A stretch of 64,000 nt of DNA from Ceratothoa steindachneri (taxonomy: Eukaryota; Arthropoda; Malacostraca; Isopoda; Cymothoidae): the NCBI GenBank assembly GCA_963969495.1, contig OZ018317.1:219547691-219611690 (forward strand). The letters are read 5' to 3'. Both the position numbers and the translations under genes were made by a program. The notes under the pieces were generated by a model. The model did no database searches and had not been told where the DNA came from. It worked only from the letters and a program-made list of their open reading frames with translations. This document shows, one piece after another, positions 1 to 11,050 of this stretch (positions within the stretch are counted from its first letter, which is position 1; every line of letters begins with the position of its first letter).

Positions 1-1729
1 GGGGATTAAAACTACGCAAATATAAGTGGAATGCCCCTGGGGGTCCCAGATGTAAATGAGAATAAATTTACTCTCCTAAATAAAAATGAACCAACTTTAA
101 TTGGAAACCAACGCTGGCCAAGTTTTCCCCCCTCCCACGACTCACATGGTACGTTTGACCCAGCTCCTATGGCGTGCCATCCTAACCCTAGTTCTCGCAG
201 GAAGATTGTACGCACCATTCTTTACCAATCTTCCCTTTCAAACTTTTCCGGGGGATGCCCTCGTTGCTTTTTTTTAAAAAGACGATGTTTAAAGACCCCC
301 TATTAATATGTATTAAGCAAACGGATCAAATTAATGAAGAAAAGAAATGTGGGAGCTGAATTTTTATTTCGGCTACATGATAGCTTCAAAGTTTCCCGCC
401 TCATCTTTCAGCTGTACAAATTCAGTTCTCTCATCGCCGTTACTCCATACCACGAATTATTTTATATCGTTCAAATGTTATTACCACAGATAAATAATAT
501 TTATTCTTAGTATGATTCTTATTACTGCGGAGGTTCGGGAGTTTCTTATAGCTGTGAAAGCCATAAAATGTTATGTTTCTTAAGCTACAATTAAAAGCCA
601 AATTGTTTCGCAAGCGACAGCTAAAATCATTGCAATTTACCCAATGTTCGGTATCCGCAACTTCGCCACGTCTGGTGTGTAATTTCGTCTAGCCTTTGAA
701 TTCAAGCCAATATCTGAAAGAGCGACAGGAAATTTGCGTTAGTATCTTTCCTTTAGCATTGTAAGTTTTCCTCCAATGCTGATTCATACAAATCCATGCT
801 CCCAATGGTATTCCTACAAATATAAAAATTACAAAAGGCGAAGAAATTCATAAGGATCAATTGATCAAACTTTACCTTTCAGAAGCATCTCGCCGCTGTC
901 CTACCACCACCTACAGCCACAGGAAGTGGCAAGGCAGCGAGTGTTTACTGCCATTCCATGGACGATCAAAATAAGCCATTCACTGCTGGGGATATCTCTT
1001 TCATGTAAGTAAATTCAAACGGTATAACAGATATTACGTGTTTTTTTATTTTTAAATAACCCAGAACCCTACAAGAGCCACCATATATTTTGGAAATATA
1101 TGCTCTTGGTTAAAATAATAGATTTTCAGTAAATAAGAGTGCAGATGTGTAAAAGACTAAATAGTCATAACCCGACACCTCCAAGAGAGCAACTAAAGAA
1201 AGTCGCTTTGTTGGGAATTAGGTGAACAATCACCTTTTCAACAGAAGAAAACTTTTGAGAATATAAATGTGAGTGAAGAGAGAAGCAAAGTTAAATAGAA
1301 GAACAAGATATAGTGTCGGAATTTGATGTGTTATAAATAAGCTCCGAAAAAGTGTCAAATTTTAAAGAAGGATATAATTTTTTCTCCTCCACCGTTAATA
1401 ATTTGGAGAGGGACATAGATGAACATAGAATGACCTGGTTAATAAACTAAAAGCCACTCGACCGCCTTATCTAATGACTCACCTGCCAATATTCTCGACC
1501 ACCGACACTCAAACCCCCACCTCACAATCACAAAACCTTATTCGCTTTGCTTATAAGTGATAGTGTGGGTGGGTGATTTAAGGTATGCGTGATGTAGTCA
1601 GAAATAAAAGTGATGAAAATAAAAAAAAGAGCATAAGATTTCCCAAGGGCTGCAAGGCGCATGATGATTAGGGTTATCACTATCATTGTTTTTCTTGTTT
1701 TTTGTTAATGGTGAGTTTTGGGGGGTTTT
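1..1729. other. Unassigned left edge
   Basis: No coding region or known repeat is convincing here. Open frames near 12-306 lack family motifs and are in low-information sequence. Positions 206-285 resemble 11858-11918, both reading roughly ACCAAT/CTT..CTT..GGAAGT..TTTTC..CGGGGG/GGAGGG..CCTCGTTG, so part of this edge may be a diverged dispersed repeat. A possible exon at 883-1004 is listed separately. Confidence 0.4.
883..1004 (+). CDS. Possible single exon, gene unknown
   Basis: A pyrimidine-rich acceptor (TTTACCTTTCAG) precedes 883 and a consensus donor (GTAAGTAAAT) follows 1004, leaving a 122-bp block. Two of the three + frames are open throughout; one reads KHLAAVLPPP near the start and GKAASVYCHSMDDQNKPF further on. 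The block has higher GC than its surroundings. I do not recognise the product. It could be an upstream exon of the NRF-6-like gene 35 kb away on the same strand, but no NRF-domain motif supports that. Splice-site chance matches are common, so this is weak. Confidence 0.22.
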
Positions 1730-1957
1730 GATGGCGTTCAAGCCTTTATGTTATTCCTAATCTTCTTGGATGTTATTTTTGCATTTATTATCTTTTTGTA
1801 GTAATTGCTATTTATTTAATGATGTTTAGTTTCTTTGTACTTTTTTGTATTTATTGTAGGTTTGTGTCGTTTTCGTGTTTCTTCCTTTTATCTTTATCCT
1901 GTTGTGATAATCGAGAGTTTACTTCGTAATCTTATGTTGGATTCTCAAGTTCGGGTG

Positions 1958-2460
1958 CTACTTCAAGGGGTTCCTTATTTCTTCATTCGGTATTTTTTCA
2001 CACTTTTTCATGCATAAAATAGCGCTTCTTTTCCGTTCTCCAGAAGGTTTGCGGATATCGGAAATTGTGTATGGCTTCTTGCTCTTGTTGATTACTTCTC
2101 TTATTTTTTCATTCATTTCTTCTAATATTTTTTCTTCCATATTCTTTTCTGGTCTTCTATGACTTTATTTATGGGTTTCAATCCCGCCGTCCTGTGCACT
2201 TGTTGTCATCTTTTCCTTTCTCTTCTGCGTGTACTTGTAATTAGGTACACACATTTATTCTGCACCGTCAGTAGTTTTTTCTTCTGTGTTTTTGAGGCAC
2301 AGAACAGTGTGGAAGCGAAGTACAAGAGTGTGGCCCTTACTAGAGCCGAGTAGATCCTTTTTATTACTCTCTCTGTGAGTTCGCAATGTGTATTGAGTTC
2401 TAACTGCTGCCATCGCCCTTGGAATTCTATTTGAGACCTGGTTCCTGTACCTAGTGGCGT
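1958..2460 (-). pseudogene. RT C-terminal tail of copy A
   Basis: The - strand reads KRIYSALVRATLLYFASTL then CASKTQKKKLLTVQNKCVYL and ITSTRRRERKR, closely matching copy B (KKIYTALVRSTLLYPVSAL, VAQNKCACLITGTRRKERRK at 14796-15317). This region follows the polymerase core in non-LTR RTs and usually contains the thumb. Stops and frame changes occur on both sides, so no protein is expected. Homology to copy B ends abruptly near 2460. Confidence 0.7.
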
Positions 2461-3345
2461 AACTAAGTATTGGGGGCCGGGTCTATTTTCTCCTTTGGGG
2501 CTCCTAACATACGAATGTTTGATTTCATGAATGACATGAAAACGACTATACACCTGCAATATTTTTGTGCACGCTGGTATGTCTAATAGTGTGTCAAATA
2601 AAACAATAAAAATAAGCAAGACATTTTAATAGGGAATAATTATGTATGATTAAAAAAAAACAAAAGGTGAAACCGAGATATTACATATTGAACAAATATA
2701 CAAGTCAAAATTCATATTGATAGATTCCATCAGTTTGATACAGCTAACATTTGTGTCGTAGAGTCGAACGTCGATGCTAGCCGAGGATTGACTCTGCGTT
2801 GACGCGGGAAGGGAGGACGCCAGAATTTGAGATATAGATCCCAGTGTGTGGGTTAAATAATAAAAACCGAGTTCGGTTGGCCTAAATAATCAATTCTTAG
2901 AGGATCTGGCTTTAGAGAAACTGATTGTAGAAAATAACTTTACTATATACAAAAAAATATTATTAGCAAAATTAAATAAATGACAATAAATAAGTTGAGA
3001 CCCGGGGTACCAAACGGGAGGGGGGATAAAAATGACTCGACGGGGACGAGAGTCCGAGAGAGGATGTAGGGTGATTGCTTCTATGGAAAGAGGGAGAGTG
3101 CAAAGGACGGGGAGACTCACGTAAAGCCTAATTGACTGGAGTCTTTGGATACGACGAGTAAGCGGGACGCTGCAAAGTTCCACTTGCAAAATTCCTTTTC
3201 TTTAAACTCGCTGAGAAATAAACGAGGTAGTACTCCAGACGAGAACGAAGTCGATACCCGAGTACTAAATGCTTGTCCGTGTCTATCGTCTGTCGGGGAA
3301 GGAACTATGGCCTTAGGTACGAGCGAGACCGAGTAGAGAGGTGAT
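2461..3345. mobile_element. Foreign insert in copy A (unclassified)
   Basis: Alignment by eye of copy A to copy B is lost at about 2460 and resumes at about 3350, where GTAAGTTTTCACTCACTCCC parallels CTAAGTTTTCACTTAGTCCC of copy B. The intervening ~0.88 kb has no coding similarity I recognise. Its left border starts near AGTGGCGTAACTA, a motif often seen at ends of hAT-type elements, but I cannot find a matching inverted end on the right. It also replaces or deletes part of the copy A RT, so it may be an insertion plus deletion. Confidence 0.45.
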
Positions 3346-4330
3346 GCGTCACGTAAGTTTTCACTCACTCCCAACTGTAGGATCTTATACTGTTCCCCCC
3401 CCCCCATTCGCCACACTTTATCAAATGCTTTTTGACACATCCCGACATACAATGCTCACGTACACTTCCCTTTCTGCTTGGACAATCTTCTCTGTGATGA
3501 CGTTGATATCCATGCACGTTTCCTTTCGGCCTGAATCCGAATTTGTATGGGCTGTATAGGGAGTTCTCTTCCATGTGGGTGACTACCCTTCGATTTAATA
3601 TATTTTTTGAAAAGCTTCCCGATGAATTCCAGTAGTAAAATTATGCGGAAACTCTCCTTTCTTGCCGGCGGCTTCTCCGGTTTAACTATAAATATCATTT
3701 TAGCCGTCTTGAAAGAATGGGGGAAGTATCCTTTATTAAGACAAGCATTAAATATCAGTCTTATTCCTTCTATGATATTCGGTGGTGCTTTTTCATACTT
3801 TAATTAAGTTAGCCCTGATTGTCCTAGAGCTTTCTGGTGGAATGAGCGAAGAACAGCTAATTGTTCCTCTGCTGTTATTTCGGCGTCTCCATTACGCTGT
3901 ATGTTCCTCTTTAGGTCCACCTGGTGATGAGGGTTCGTCCTACGAGTATGTATGTATACACTTAGCTCGTCTATTATTTCGTGTTCAAACTCTATACCAT
4001 AGTCCTCATTCTTCTTATCTGTTATATTGAATATATTTTCCAATATTTACGGAATATCTCTTCTATTTCTTCCTCCTCTGTTTTCATGTCTCCATTGTCT
4101 GCTTCGATTTCTATTTTTTTCGTCTTGTATAATGTTCCCTTAAGTCTATATATTTTTCCCAGAATTCGTTGGGTGAGGCATCTTGATCGAAGTTTTTGAT
4201 CGCATCGTCTCATCTTCTCAATTGCTGTTCCAGGATCATTCGATTCATTTCTTCTTTTATCTATTTACTTCTTTGCATTAAGTCTATTAATGCTCTTCTG
4301 ATATATAATTTATATAATACTTTCAGTTCA
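3346..4330 (-). pseudogene. Reverse transcriptase remnant of copy A
   Basis: On the - strand, in changing frames, it reads FDKVWRMGGG..QYKILQLGVSENL (RT motif with the AFD/FDKVW signature), then upstream KPPARKESFRIILLLEFIGKLFKK (the 'yRPIsLL..lGKlfEk' block) and ENIFNITDKKNEDYGIEFEH. Copy B carries the same segments as FNKVWQRGMQYKILRLGLSENL and WPISLLEFGGKLFEKILKK. The YADD catalytic segment falls in the part lost to the insert at 2461-3345. Many stops; not functional. Confidence 0.72.
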
Positions 4331-4429
4331 CGGTAAAAATATTTCATGCAATCGGTCCATCGGTCGAGATGGACTTATAATGGATTTATGGATACGTTCT
4401 CTATCTGTATCGATTAGTCTGATATGTAG

Positions 4430-5180
4430 GTCGTTGAGTGCCTCGTCAATTTTGTCGAGGATTACCTCATCCAGTATCGGACACTGACAATTTGGAAGGT
4501 GTTCCTCGTATCGTGCCCAATCTGCTCTCTTGGAGTTTTTCCTGCTCTATGGTTACTGGATGGTCCTTAGATTTGTTTAATGTAGTAATTGTGTGGTATT
4601 TGAGGATTGGCGAAACAAATGTCTGGTTTTTTAGCACCTATTGCCCTGCCGAAGGTGGATAGGTCGAGGATAATGCGCTAGACGACATTTCTCTCCAGCA
4701 AGGTGTTAAGATTCCTTCCGTTTCTGTCCGTTGTTCTGTAACAGGATTCCTAGCATCTGGGATTGAGAGCCCTCATTAAAGTTGTTGGTTCTTCTGTCAA
4801 ATAGGCCAGTGAGAGACTGTATGGGTAAAAGGTTTTTCCTTGTTGGTTAGTATCCGGTGACTATAACCATATCTCCTAAGTCAAGCTCGTACTCTACTGT
4901 CAGATAAAACTCATCTAAGTTCCTAAGTTGTTTGCATTTTATCCATTTCTTTATTGCAAAAGTGGCATCGTCGTACCGCTCTTGGGAGCATTTTGTGATT
5001 AACACTTCATACTTCCAAATTTTATTTATTCATTTTGCGTCTTAACTCCGTGTTCCGATATCAGAATGTCATCTGCAGCAATTTCTCTAAAGATGTTTCC
5101 GTAAAGCGTTCTTTTTGTAGTTGGGCCATTTGTGTTTAGTTGCAATATTCTTAGGGCGCTTCTTTGATGGATAGTGTGCT
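4430..5180 (-). pseudogene. Endonuclease domain remnant of copy A
   Basis: Aligns throughout with the endonuclease of copy B (16997-17527), for example the stretch coding 'ADDILISEHGV..' near 5040-5100 and the 'RYDDATFAIKKWIKCKQLRNLDEFYLTVEYELDLGDMVIVTGY' block near 4855-4990, in broken - frames. The family cleaves target DNA to prime reverse transcription. Stops in every frame mean no activity. Confidence 0.65.
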
Positions 5181-5621
5181 AACTACCGATGTTTATTCCT
5201 TTGGATGTTTGTGCTTAACGTGGTTTCCATTCTTCTTTTAGCCATTTTTTAAATTTTTTAAGGAGGGCTTGGCGTCTTGGAATTGACTTAGTAGCCCTTG
5301 TTCGCATGCCCTCGGAGTTCGCAAAGTATTCAGTCTCTGAAGTTTGTTCCTCTGCTTCGTCCTCTTCTGATTCTTTCCAGTCCTGCGAAAAGAGTTCTTT
5401 CTTAGTTACTTCGGTTGTTAATATTTCTTTGATTCTGATTTATGTTTTCTTTAATACGTTGGATTATTCGATATTATCTTGCATCTTCTTCTTTTTATTA
5501 ATTTCTTTTCTTTTGGGGCAGCTGAGTGTCATTGTTCGGCGCTCTCCTTTGCAATTGAGATAACATTAAGTCAGATTCTGGCAATCCTGGTATCTGTGGT
5601 TTCTGTTGCACATTTGTTACA

Positions 5622-6190
5622 CTAAAGTCTTTCCTTCTTGGAACAATTCGTGGAAGTAGGGCTTTCTATTTTGTACCATACAAAACACATTTGTATACTA
5701 TGGATTTCTCTTGTTCGATGTTCACGCCCAGATTTGGCATATTGGAAGGAAGAATCCTTTCGGTTGCTGTCTTTCTTCCCATTTGGGTCGATACGAAAGT
5801 TTCTCAAATACACGGGTCTGATCTCGGAATTTGATTACTTCTTTGGCCGATGACCATGCCTGTTTGAAGCTCCACTTCTTGTTTGAGTTCCTCTGGACTA
5901 TGTTTTCCTACTTAAAGGCAGATTACGATGGGGTTGGCTACTAATATGTGTATGTGTGTGTGGTGTGTTAGTGCCGCCACGAGTCCTATGTCCTTTAGAG
6001 GGTTAGCTTCCTCTGTGGAGAGGGGTTTTTCGACGTCTTTTGTTTCGGCGCATATTGCAATGAATATGTTGTGGACAACTAACAACTTCAAAAGTGATAT
6101 TTTCTTTTCAATGAGTCGACTCTTCTGTGGCAATTTTTGGCTGGAGAAAATGCTCAGGCGGACTAGCTTAGTGAGAGTCTCCATGTCCCG
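5622..6190 (-). pseudogene. ORF1 (gag-like) remnant of copy A
   Basis: Starts METLTKLVRLSIFSSQKLPQ at 6184, parallel to MEALTKKVPLRTIAGRQTPT in copy B and followed by AICAETKDVEKPLSTEEANP (copy B AMCAETKDVHQLLSEEGARV). Further on it reads EIHSIQMCFVWYKIESPTST, the first zinc-knuckle region (copy B FNSMQMCFVCYKLEDYTSTT). ORF1 proteins of this group bind the element RNA. The second cysteine of C-x2-C is altered (CFVWYK rather than CFVCYK), and frames are broken between the two pieces. Confidence 0.72.
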
Positions 6191-6194
6191 ACAT

Positions 6195-6805
6195 GGTCGG
6201 AGTGGACGGTGCTTCTAATATAGGTCCTCTGGTGGCATCCGGGGCAAATAAGTTTATATACAACCGAGCAGTTCATCTCAGGGACGAGTCAGTCCTTACA
6301 TCGAAAAGATTGTCTTAAATGAAAATTATTAATGGAAATTATTTTAAAGTTAGTGTGTGTGAAATATATTTTTAGGAAATTATTTAGTTTGCAGCTTAGG
6401 TGAGAGTTAAGGGGACCAATAAATGGGAGGAGACGATAGTGAAGATCCTTGGGAACAGTGACAATGGGTTGAGTTGAATTGTATATTTTGCCCCATAATT
6501 GACGAATACACTTTTAGAGAATTGATAGCTGAGACCCATTCTTTAGCAAATAACTTTTGAGGAATTATAACTTTTCGTGTACGAGAAAATAGTTAAAGAG
6601 GATTTCTGGTGGACCCAAGTAGTAAAGTTGGTTTGTGTGCGGATTAGAGGATATCAAGAAATGGGAGTTTGTCATCTCTTTCTTTTTCTTGTGTGAATTT
6701 TATGTTATTATGTCGTTTATTTATGCAATTCAAAAAAGATGAATATTGATGTTAAGATTTAAATAATAAAATCGTATCGTCGACAAAACGACGGTCAAAG
6801 ATCCA
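6195..6805 (-). mobile_element. Penelope-like element remnant (RT to GIY-YIG junction)
   Basis: Reading the - strand from 6800: FVDDTILLFKS, then KRHNNIKFTQEKERDDKLPF and LDIL, the RT catalytic 'YVDD' and following 'NIKFT.E.E...LPFLD' block typical of Penelope-like RTs. After a frame change it reads LPFIGPLNSHLSCKLNNF and SVVYKLICPGCHQRTYIRST, the linker and start of the GIY-YIG endonuclease (vVYkftCpgC...YIG.T). The copy stops at the start of copy A ORF1, so it is truncated at that side. Multiple stops. Its sequence differs from the two Penelope copies at 23.5 and 58 kb. Confidence 0.7.
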
Positions 6806-7249
6806 TTACAAATCATAGGAAAATCACGTAAGGCGATTTCTTCAAAGTGAGACATAAATTTTTCACCATGTGGAACATGTTGACATAGATGGAATTATTG
6901 AACAAAAATGATTGTCTTTAAAGGTGAGTTCATGAATTGACCAAAGTAATGAGGGGTAAAGTTATGGAAGGTAGATTCTGGTTCAGGAAAAGACCTTTGA
7001 ATTATATGGTGTATGGTTTCGTTGACAGATATATTTATTAGGTGTCACTGCTGACCACATTAATGGGCAAAACATTCAAAAGGTTTTCCACTCTTTAACT
7101 GAAACGGGTTTTCTTTTCGAAGATCCAACCAAGACTGCTTCATCATCAGCCTCCTATCATGAACCCTTCCTCTCACCCGATAACTCAAAACATTCAATCA
7201 GGGCATCTTCATTTGTACTCATGATAAGCGTAAATAGATGAATGCTACC
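6806..7249. other. Unassigned spacer
   Basis: AT-rich sequence with no open frame or repeat that I can place. It may include the decayed 3' end of the adjacent CR1-like element on the - strand. Confidence 0.35.
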
Positions 7250-8890
7250 TCACCCCATACCCCTAAGCAAGCTAAACTTAATATAAAACATTTTTATTTT
7301 CTTCAACCTATCCTCATATCCTAGCGTACAGCGTCCTGGTATAAGGTCAGTCGCCCTATACTGAACTCCTGTAGCCATGGAAGGAACCAAAAAGTGAGCA
7401 CAATATTAATATTTGAGGTCTTAGATAATATTATATAGCTTTACTAGAATATAGTTCTCTTTATGTATCACTTAACATTTTGTGAGCTTTAATTTTGGTT
7501 TCAAGATTCATCTTTTCCATCCATTGAATTGATAATTCCTAAATCCTTTTTTCATCAACTCCCTTTAACCAGCTACCAATCAGATTATAACAAAAAGCTA
7601 TATTCCTTGTACTTATATGCATGACCTGCATTAAATTTCATCTACCACATACCTACGAGTCTCTCTAAATTTGCCTAAAGAATGGTAGCTCCTTCTATAC
7701 TTGATACGGGATAAATTTCAGGATTGTCAACAAAGGTCCAAACTCTTTTCTGCAACCAATTTTAACTTCATAAATATAAACTAAAATGGACCAATGGCAG
7801 ATCCATGAGTCACACCACTAAGGATAGTTTCCCACCTAAATATATGAAATTTTATGACCATTCCTTGTTTTCTATTTCTCAGCCAATCGCCAATTGAACT
7901 AGATAGACTAACCGAAAACCTATTTTCTTTAGTTTTCTAATCATTTTACCACGAGGCACTCTATCGAAGCTCTTGCTAAAATTCAACTTAATTACATCAA
8001 TATTGAAGGTACCAATCGCATATTTGAAGAAAGCTCACGGATTTAGTAAAATGATTTACCAGGACAAATATCACTTTAATTTTTTTCTATCAAACAATTT
8101 CCATCTAAGAAATCAAATAAATTAACCTTTGTTAATTGCCCCCAAATCTTACAAACAACAGAATCAAGGCTAACGGGCCGTGAATTATTCACACCACACC
8201 GTTTTCTAATCTCTTTCTTTTATTCTGCCAACAATCTCAAAGTGGGTCTGTTTTTTCGTAAAATTTCCTCCCTTGAAATTTAATAGTTCCTCAGTGCTAT
8301 TTACGCTTGTGCACAACAAAATCAAAAGATAACCTCAGTAGGTTATAATCACCGAGTTCCAGTGTCTCTATGAGATCCATATGATAGTGACAGAACAGGT
8401 TCCAAATTCGCTTCGCCATGACTTGGATCCTGCATACACCGGACAAGGAAATTATCTAATAAACAATCAATAAAATGTCTCGAACTACTATCCTTCCATT
8501 CAATATGTTCCCAATTTACATTAACCAAGTTAAAATCCCCCATAATAAGTATTTGTTCACCCTTACCTAGTAAAACATCCAATTCATTACTTTGGTTAGC
8601 TGAACTTTAATAAGCTCCAACCCTTAATAACTTTGTTTAATCATTCCTTTTATCCACTTCAACTAACTCCTCCTCTTAATTCTCTTTAGTATCAGTTGAT
8701 GGCAGGCATAAGTATTCATTAGATAAATTAACACTCTTTCAATTGACCTGTTATTTCTTTCATACAAATATAAATCATAACCGTCAATTTCATACTCAAT
8801 TATCTAACCATTATAAATCAGACGACTTAATCAGGTCTCAGTAACAGAAATTAAATGCAATTTTCTTCTTTTTAACTCCTTAATTTCATT
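7250..8890 (-). mobile_element. CR1-like non-LTR retrotransposon remnant
   Basis: On the - strand, from 8880: fragments of an endonuclease (WLDN..., then MDVLLGKGEQILIMGDFNLV and NVNWEHIEW at 8530-8582, matching the 'iLmGDFNlp.idW' block), then RT pieces: IDVIKLNFSKSFDRVPRGKM (the 'DviyLDFSKAFDkVPH' motif) near 7930-8010, and SGVTHGSAIGPF (the 'sGVPQGSVLGP' motif) near 7790-7830, then LCSLFGSFHGYRSSV near 7330-7410. All in different frames with stops. The order EN-RT and these motifs indicate a CR1-type element. Confidence 0.68.
8349..8582 (-). pseudogene. CR1-like endonuclease fragment
   Basis: A 77-codon open stretch reading MDVLLGKGEQILIMGDFNLV and on to NVNWEHIEWKDSSSRHFIDC then LLDNFLVRCMQDPSHGEANL. 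GDFN carries the catalytic Asp and Asn of the exonuclease-endonuclease-phosphatase fold. The flanking catalytic motifs (GGVaiyvr, SDH) cannot be read in frame, so this is a relic. Confidence 0.65.
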
Positions 8891-9031
8891 CCTCAAAATT
8901 CGAGTTTTAACAGAAAAAACAACATCTGAAGCATTTTCTTATCTTTTCCTTGCCACCCACTTTGCCTAGATGCCCGTCTGTAAAGACAAACTCTTTTCAC
9001 CACACATCTACTACCCATCCCTATTCAAGTG
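8891..9031. other. Short spacer before Tc1 element
   Basis: No coding or repeat signal seen; serves as the left flank of the Tc1-like insertion. Confidence 0.4.
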
Positions 9032-9033
9032 TA

Positions 9034-10469
9034 CTGTCATGCCCAAAAGCTTTGAGACTAATTTTTCTTTCATTCTTTTTTTAAATTTATCAGATTGTAA
9101 TAATTATAATAATATTGAAATTATTTCACATTTATTAAAAAGTCAACATTTCAAAAATAATAAAGAAAAAACTGGATTCCTTCGTTGAATCTAAAATCGT
9201 GCTCTGGCTCTGTTTCTGTAGGAGGCGAGCTTCAAACCCTGGAACTTTGCTATTCGATCAAAAGGGTAAAATGACGACAAGTATGGCTTAAATGAATGAT
9301 GTTATAATATATTTCGTAATATTTTTTTGTAAAATATAAATGTTGTATCTTTTTTAATTCGAGAAATGGTTCTTTCCAAAGAAAAGCATATAACCATTAT
9401 GGCCTGAAATTCAAGGAGATAGTTGCTAATGATATTGCATTGAGAGCACCATCTTTAGGATAATCAATGACATTGAAAAAGACTGGTAGCACCTCATGTG
9501 AAGAAGAGTGTTACCAAGAGCTTCAAATGAACAGGAACATCACTTCCTGGTAAGGTCTCAGCTCAACGATTGGGTTGGCTCCAGGGCAAGCTTACTGACG
9601 ATTGGAAAGAAACAGGTGCGAACAATTCAGCGCGCATACTGAAGCGGAGACTTCGCGACAAAGAGAAGGGCTGTAAAAACCTTCATCTCACCAAGAAGAA
9701 CTTTACGGATATGCTCCACTTTTGCCGGGAATATAAAGAATAGACTGTTGAAGATTGAGGCAAAGCGATATTCACTGATGAAGCTCCCTTCCGCTTGTTT
9801 GAGGCTTCTTGAAGATCTTTCGTTAATGGAGAAAAGGAACATGCTTTCGAGGGTCCTGTGTCGTGTCCATCGTGAATCATCCGCACACTCTCACTAGTCT
9901 TGGACTACTTTTTTTTGCCCATGAACACTGCCATGAGGTCAAAATGGTACCAGAACGTGCTTGATCACCACCTTTTCGCAACAATTCAGGAGCAATTTTG
10001 GTATGGTAATTGTATTTTCAGTATGATGTCACACCTTGTCAAAAAACAAATGCGATAATAAAGTTATTGGCTAAAAATAGCTTCGAACCTTTAATACCTT
10101 GGCTTGGAAATTCGCCAGATTTGAACTCAACAGAGAATTTGGAGGCGATATCAAACTGTTGGTTGATAAGCAGAATCCATCCAATTTTAAGCAGTTGCCG
10201 GTGCTTATTGGACAAAAATGAAGCAATATCAGTCAAGAAATCATTAAAAATTTGCTCTCCAGTGTACCAAAAAGAATTTAAGCAGCCATGAAGAACGCAG
10301 CAATTGAAAATATTTATTAATAAAACAGGTTTGAGCTCTAAATTGTTGTATATTTTACTTTTAAATAATGACACAAACATACCGAAACAAAATGCCACGT
10401 TTGATTAACTCTATATTAATTTTCTGATATGAAAAAATATATCAATCTCAAAATCTTTGCCGATGACTG
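9034..10469 (+). mobile_element. Tc1-like DNA transposon, decayed, both TIRs present
   Basis: The left end reads CTGTCATGCCCAAAAGCTTT and the right end, reverse-complemented, CAGTCATCGGCAAAGATTTT, both resembling the widespread Tc1 terminal motif CAGTCATGGCCAAAAGTTTTGA. TA dinucleotides flank at 9032-9033 and 10470-10471 as expected for the target-site duplication. Length about 1.44 kb is near the usual size. Internal coding sequence is on the + strand. Confidence 0.85.
9366..10290 (+). pseudogene. Tc1 transposase pseudogene
   Basis: A start MVLSKEKHITIMA is seen at 9366, then in shifting frames KNLHLTKKNFTDMLHFCREY, KAIFTDEAPFRLF (first catalytic Asp region, 'vifSDEs.F.lf'), SLGLLFFAHEHC, and at 10010-10291 FQYDVTPCQKTNAIIKLLAK then PWLGNSPDLNSTENLEAISN, the C-terminal D..E region (NSPDLNpiEN). 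Several stops and frameshifts. The product would have bound the TIRs and catalysed cut-and-paste transposition. Confidence 0.78.
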
Positions 10470-10829
10470 TAGTATATCCATTGCATACATATTTTTTTTA
10501 CTATAAATCCTATACTACGGATCAACAAAGACCAAAACAGTCTTATTCTCACATGTTCCTTCATTCTTTGTAATTGTATGAACAGAGAAATGAAAGGACC
10601 TCCATTAACGCTTCCTTTCGGTCACTCAGAAAACTACTCGAATAGGTACAGAATTGTTTTATTTCAAGATTTCTTTAGCAAGAGCAACAGTCACCAAGAT
10701 TGCATACAAAATGTATTTAATTTTTTGCCGATAAAAACCATAAATAAATAAATATGTATAATTCATAGTTTTCGTTGTCAGAAAAAAGCCCCATGTAATC
10801 GTATTCATTTGCAACACATTTTTTTCCTC

Positions 10830-11050
10830 TCCCTCGAAATTTCCGGATGTCCTCTGGAAAAGATGTCCGTGGTTGAGAAGTAATCCAGACAGGTAAAGTC
10901 GTAAGGGGAACTGTATGAGGCCTCTCGTTATTAATGAGGTAGTGAAATAGGCGGTGCTCCTCTTTAAGTGGTCGCCGACGCTTTTGCTAAATCGCTACCT
11001 TCAAACGATCCAATTGCTGACAGAAAATATCAGCATTCATTGTTTGTTTA
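10830..11050 (-). pseudogene. mariner transposase fragment
   Basis: The - strand reads MNADIFCQQLDRLKVAI, a stop, QKRRRPLKEEHRLFHYLINN then ERPHTV. This corresponds to the mariner block '..nsdlYcqQLdrLk.ai..KRp.l.nr..v.fhqDNARPH', with the catalytic HQDNARPH degraded to HYLINNERPH. No TIR was identified. The neighbouring 11050-11560 may hold more of it but I cannot read it with confidence. Confidence 0.6.

Larger units (their letters stand above)
1730..6190 (-). mobile_element. Jockey-like non-LTR retrotransposon, copy A, decayed
   Basis: On the - strand this follows the same order as copies B (14.5-19.3 kb) and C (44.8-50.6 kb): gag-like ORF1 with zinc knuckles, then apurinic-type endonuclease, reverse transcriptase and a C-terminal tail, then an A-rich 3' UTR ending near a motif reading GGCTTGAACGCC on the - strand, also found at the 3' end of copy B. 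All frames are broken by stops and indels. A foreign block at about 2461-3345 interrupts the RT region. Family placement in the Jockey group rests on the ORF1 zinc knuckles, the lack of RNase H and RT motifs such as LYLIYTAD in copy B; it is inferred, not computed. Confidence 0.8.

Noticed and set aside
31..306. 91-codon open frame at the left edge
   Set aside because: No family motif, an overlapping antisense frame of similar quality, and low-information flanks.
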